64,000 nucleotides of DNA from Marivirga tractuosa DSM 4126 (GTDB lineage: Bacteria; Bacteroidota; Bacteroidia; Cytophagales; Cyclobacteriaceae): contig NC_014759.1 of the NCBI RefSeq assembly GCF_000183425.1, positions 3,627,001 to 3,691,000 on the forward strand, given 5' to 3'. This document shows, one piece after another, positions 60,949-64,000 of this stretch (its first letter is position 1; each line of letters begins with the position of its first letter). The translations under genes and the position numbers were made by a program. The notes beneath the pieces are model-generated. The model did not search any database, had not been told where the DNA came from, and worked only from the letters and a program-made list of their open reading frames with translations.

Positions 60949-62079
60949 CTATCTTCTTCTCAAAATAGCTGATAGTTGAAGCGAAACATTGAGTAAAGTC
61001 ATTTTAGCACTTGCATTTCTCTCCAAGTAGTAAATGGCTTTATTGAGGATCTCATTCATCTGGGCAATTTTTTCCAAACTTAAGGTTTTGCTAAATTTCA
61101 TTACAAATTGTTCATGTTCATCAGGAACTCTCATCAATTCAGTATTTTGCATCAGCGCTACTAATGATTCCCTCAATATATTTTCCGCATGAACCAACCA
61201 TTGTTGCTGATTCATTTTGCCCCATTTATGGAAATCATCTGACCTCTTTACTAACTTTGTGTAATCATTTGCCCAGCATTCTCGCATCCACTGCTCAAAT
61301 TCTTGTTGTGCATCATCTGAAACATCGTCAATCAATTCAACTGCTTTGTGGAGGTCTCCCTGAGCAATATGAGCTAGCTGCTTTGCCTGATTTTCAGCTG
61401 CTTCATATTTAGAAACCAGAATATCTTTCACTTCATCATCAGAATAGTTGGGCACGTGCACAGCTTGCGTTCTCGAAATGATGGTACCGATTAACTTCTC
61501 TCTATTGTTGGAAACCAATAAAAAAACAGTTTTATCAGATGGTTCTTCAATTATTTTCAACAATGCATTTGCAGCGGAAGGGTGTAGGTATTCTGGTAAC
61601 CAAATCAGCATGATTTTATATTTTCCCTCAAAGGCTTTGAGGGAAAGGTTTCGGATGATGTTTTTACTTTCATCCTTGGCAATATTGAGTTGCTTGTTTC
61701 CAGTTCCAATATGATCAATCCAATTAGCAGCAGAGGCAAAGGAATCTTTTAAGAGAAAAGATCTCCAATATTTCATGAAGTTATTGCTTAGTTTGGAGTC
61801 GTCTCCTTTTATGCTGTCGTTTGCTGCAGTAGGAAATGAGAATTGAAAATCAGGATGGATGAATTTTGCATTTTTGTGACAGGAATTGCACTGCCCACAA
61901 GCATCATTTTCAGTCGGATTTTCACAATTTAAATAAGTAGCATATGCCAAAGCCATCGGTAGGTTAGCCGCACCGGATTTCCCCCAAAAGAGTTGAGCAT
62001 GTGCAATTTTACCAGATTTTACACCCTTTGTCAGTTGTTCTTTTAAATCAGTAAGTCCTGGTATGTCGGCAAAAAGCAT
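60949..62079 (-). CDS. holB: DNA polymerase III subunit delta'
   Basis: 376 residues. The AAA+ core begins IPGLTDLKEQLTKGVKSGKIAHAQLFWG, with a degenerate P-loop (GKSGAANLPMA) as in delta' proteins, zinc cysteines (ACGQCNSCHKN), HPDFQF, ANALLKIIEEP (SRC-region equivalent is IISRTQ). Part of the clamp loader. It lies 10 bp after tatC in the same direction. Confidence 0.93.
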   Translation of the reverse strand: MLFADIPGLTDLKEQLTKGVKSGKIAHAQLFWGKSGAANLPMALAYATYLNCENPTENDACGQCNSCHKNAKFIHPDFQFSFPTAANDSIKGDDSKLSNNFMKYWRSFLLKDSFASAANWIDHIGTGNKQLNIAKDESKNIIRNLSLKAFEGKYKIMLIWLPEYLHPSAANALLKIIEEPSDKTVFLLVSNNREKLIGTIISRTQAVHVPNYSDDEVKDILVSKYEAAENQAKQLAHIAQGDLHKAVELIDDVSDDAQQEFEQWMRECWANDYTKLVKRSDDFHKWGKMNQQQWLVHAENILRESLVALMQNTELMRVPDEHEQFVMKFSKTLSLEKIAQMNEILNKAIYYLERNASAKMTLLNVSLQLSAILRRR

Positions 62080-62089
62080 AAACTTATTT

Positions 62090-62932
62090 TTAGCTATCTT
62101 CTAATTTCTTTAATGCTGCTTCCTTTTTATCTTTCCTTTTATGAATAACTGCTGAAATATAAATACTTATTTCATATAATATCAAAAGTGGGAAAGAAAT
62201 CAACAACTGGCTGATTGGATCTGGAGGTGTTATAAAAGCACTGATCACCAAAATCACAACAATCGCAATCTTTCTATATTTTTTCAGAATTTGTGGATTG
62301 ATTATACCCGCTTTACTCATAAAAAGAATTACCATGGGTAATTGAAACATCAGCCCGCATGCTAAAACAAGCATCGTTAAAGTGGAAACATAAGATGTGA
62401 TGTCAAATTCATTCAGAACAGAAGCATCCACCTGATAATTTGCCAAGAAGTTTATTGAAATAGGAGATACTATATAATAGCCAAATAATACTCCAGACAT
62501 AAAGAGTAAACTCACAAAGAAGGTAGCTCCTCTGCTTGTTTTCTTTTCATTTTCATATAATGCAGGGCTTACAAATCGCCACATTTCCCAGAAGAAATAG
62601 GGGAAAGCCACTATAATTCCCAAAACAATGGAGGAAGTAATATGCATGCTAAACTGCCCTGTCATTTTTCTACTTTGAATAATGAAAGGCAATTCATCTA
62701 TACAAAAAGCAGTTGAATTAGCCATAGTTTGGCCCAGTTGACAAGCCATTTGGTAAAACCAAAAATCAGGTCTGGAAGGACCTAAAATCAAGGTTCCAAA
62801 GACAAATTCTTTAGAAGCAAAGGCTACAATAGATAAAATTACAACAGCGGACAAAGCTCTTACGATATGCCATCGGAAGGCTTCCAGATGATCTAAAAAG
62901 CTCATCTCCGCTTGTGGTTGATCTGCTGGCAT
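62090..62932 (-). CDS. tatC: Twin-arginine translocase subunit TatC
   Basis: 280 residues. The N-terminal cytoplasmic MSFLDHLEAFRWHIVRAL carries the conserved Glu for the twin-arginine motif. Six membrane helices follow, with FPYFFWEMWRFVSPALYENEKK in the first cytoplasmic loop. The first periplasmic loop is longer than in E. coli (about 55 residues more). This insert is seen in Bacteroidota TatC proteins. Core of the Tat receptor. It lies upstream of holB and 76 bp after glyA. Confidence 0.95.
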   Translation of the reverse strand: MPADQPQAEMSFLDHLEAFRWHIVRALSAVVILSIVAFASKEFVFGTLILGPSRPDFWFYQMACQLGQTMANSTAFCIDELPFIIQSRKMTGQFSMHITSSIVLGIIVAFPYFFWEMWRFVSPALYENEKKTSRGATFFVSLLFMSGVLFGYYIVSPISINFLANYQVDASVLNEFDITSYVSTLTMLVLACGLMFQLPMVILFMSKAGIINPQILKKYRKIAIVVILVISAFITPPDPISQLLISFPLLILYEISIYISAVIHKRKDKKEAALKKLEDS

Positions 62933-63008
62933 ATATTGTTATATGAAATCTAAATTATACGTAGATGAAAATTTGATGATTATATATGATTAACATGCGA
63001 ATTCATAA

Positions 63009-64000
63009 TTATTTAAATAGAGGAAATTCTACCATCCATTCATTAATCTCATTTTTCACAGAAGTAATTTTTTGCTTATCCTCATGTTGAGTGATCACTG
63101 TATCGATGAAATCAACAATTTTCTCCATATCAGCTTCTACCAATCCTCTTGAAGTGACTGCTGCAGTTCCGATTCTCATTCCTGAAGTAACAAATGGTGA
63201 TTTATCATCAAATGGTACCATGTTTTTGTTGATGGTAATATCAGCTTCACCTAAAACCGCCTCAGCAATTTTTCCCGTAATGCCTTTAGATCTTAAATCA
63301 ATTAGCATTAAGTGGTTGTCCGTTCCACCAGAAATGATTTTATAATCTCTTTCCATAAATGCTTTAGCCATAACCTCAGCATTTTTCTTAACTTGCAAAA
63401 TGTAATTGAAATAATCATCAGTTAAACACTGTCCGAAGGCCACTGCTTTAGCTGCAATTACATGCTCTAATGGCCCACCTTGCGTTCCAGGGAATACACC
63501 TGAATCCAATAATTGAGTCATTTTACGTAACTCTCCTTTTGGGTTTTTGTATCCAAAGGGATTTTCAAAATCATCACGCATCATAATCAATCCGCCTCTT
63601 GGTCCACGTAAAGTCTTATGTGTTGTGGTAGTTACAATGTGGCAATAATCTAATGGATCATCTAATAAGCCTCTAGCAATTAAGCCACTAGGGTGAGAAA
63701 TATCAGCTAATAAAATAGCTCCTACTTCATCGGCAACTTCTCTTAACTTTTTATAATTCCATTCACGGCTGTATGCTGATGCACCGCAAATAATCATTTT
63801 TGGTTTTTCTTTCTTTGCTGTGACCTCAACTTTATCCCAATCAATTAAACCAGTTTCTTCTTCCACTCCATAAAATGATGGTTGGTATAATTTTCCTGAA
63901 AAATTAACTGGAGAGCCATGTGTTAAATGCCCACCATGAGATAAGTCAAATCCTAAAATTTTATCTCCGGGATTAAGGCAAGCCAGCATTACTGCAGCAT
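63009..64000 (-). CDS. glyA: Serine hydroxymethyltransferase, N-terminus cut by window edge
   Basis: The frame is open to the window edge ([19 protein letters not shown]), so about the first 100 residues lie outside. Motifs visible: [41 protein letters not shown] with the PLP lysine, and [19 protein letters not shown]. It interconverts serine and glycine and supplies methylene-tetrahydrofolate. Normal C-terminus ([11 protein letters not shown]). Confidence 0.96.
   Translation of the reverse strand, partial: AAVMLACLNPGDKILGFDLSHGGHLTHGSPVNFSGKLYQPSFYGVEEETGLIDWDKVEVTAKKEKPKMIICGASAYSREWNYKKLREVADEVGAILLADISHPSGLIARGLLDDPLDYCHIVTTTTHKTLRGPRGGLIMMRDDFENPFGYKNPKGELRKMTQLLDSGVFPGTQGGPLEHVIAAKAVAFGQCLTDDYFNYILQVKKNAEVMAKAFMERDYKIISGGTDNHLMLIDLRSKGITGKIAEAVLGEADITINKNMVPFDDKSPFVTSGMRIGTAAVTSRGLVEADMEKIVDFIDTVITQHEDKQKITSVKNEINEWMVEFPLFK

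Noticed and set aside
1..64000. CRISPR array, tRNA or rRNA genes, phage genes, restriction or other defence genes
   Set aside because: I looked for regularly spaced repeats, cloverleaf-type sequences and typical defence motifs and saw none. The only mobile gene is the IS110 transposase.

Overview
This window is chromosomal DNA from a member of the Bacteroidota, most likely a marine or soil Cytophagales (Marivirga-like). The DNA is AT-rich. Several upstream regions carry the Bacteroidota -7 promoter element TAnnTTTG, and Shine-Dalgarno sites are essentially absent. There are three TonB-dependent receptors with carboxypeptidase-regulatory-like N-domains, an alpha-oxoamine synthase of the kind used for sphingolipids, 2TM proteins and FAS1 lipoproteins. 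The content is mostly core or housekeeping. The only clear mobile element is an IS110-family transposase near the left edge.

Layout. 1-2.2 kb: 5' part of asnB (minus strand), an array of four 11-bp palindromes, a structured non-coding stretch and an IS110 transposase. 2.3-6 kb: a NUDIX/winged-helix regulator divergent from pfkA, a BadF-type sugar kinase and a ROK glucokinase, with an inverted repeat between two facing promoters. 6-13.3 kb: 2OG-Fe(II) oxygenase, alpha-oxoamine synthase, TonB receptor and HtrA protease. 13.3-18.5 kb: S1/P1-like nuclease, rpsT, radC, a PAS/HisKA protein without an ATPase domain, acyl-CoA thioesterase. 18.8-25.4 kb: a co-oriented cluster (outer-membrane protein, membrane protein, winged-helix regulator, TPR protein, TonB receptor, 2TM protein, TPR histidine kinase) with a shared operator-like 15-mer. 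25.4-32.3 kb: OprD-like porin, persulfide dioxygenase/rhodanese fusion, Crp/Fnr regulator, ArsR regulator, CopA copper ATPase and FMN reductase. 32.4-38.1 kb: YceI protein, purine nucleoside phosphorylase, O/P-type porin, and a macrodomain-pncB-pncA NAD-salvage operon.

38-43 kb: two small hypotheticals and a tripartite efflux operon (adaptor, FtsX-type permease, TolC) without an adjacent ATPase. 43.4-47.5 kb: a methyltransferase and a large TonB receptor. 48-56 kb: FAS1 lipoprotein, amidohydrolase lipoprotein, pruA and an AsmA-like protein. 56-61 kb: FeS-type photolyase, a transglutaminase-like protein, a PhoD-like phosphatase and a beta-barrel protein. 61-64 kb: holB, tatC and the 3' part of glyA.

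The strongest unexplained signals are regulatory or mobile rather than a new enzyme system: the palindrome array plus candidate bridge RNA beside the IS110 transposase, a Crp-type site placed like a class II activator site ahead of the persulfide dioxygenase gene, a 12-2-12 ArsR-type operator ahead of copA, and a 13-nt AT-rich motif shared by three upstream regions.
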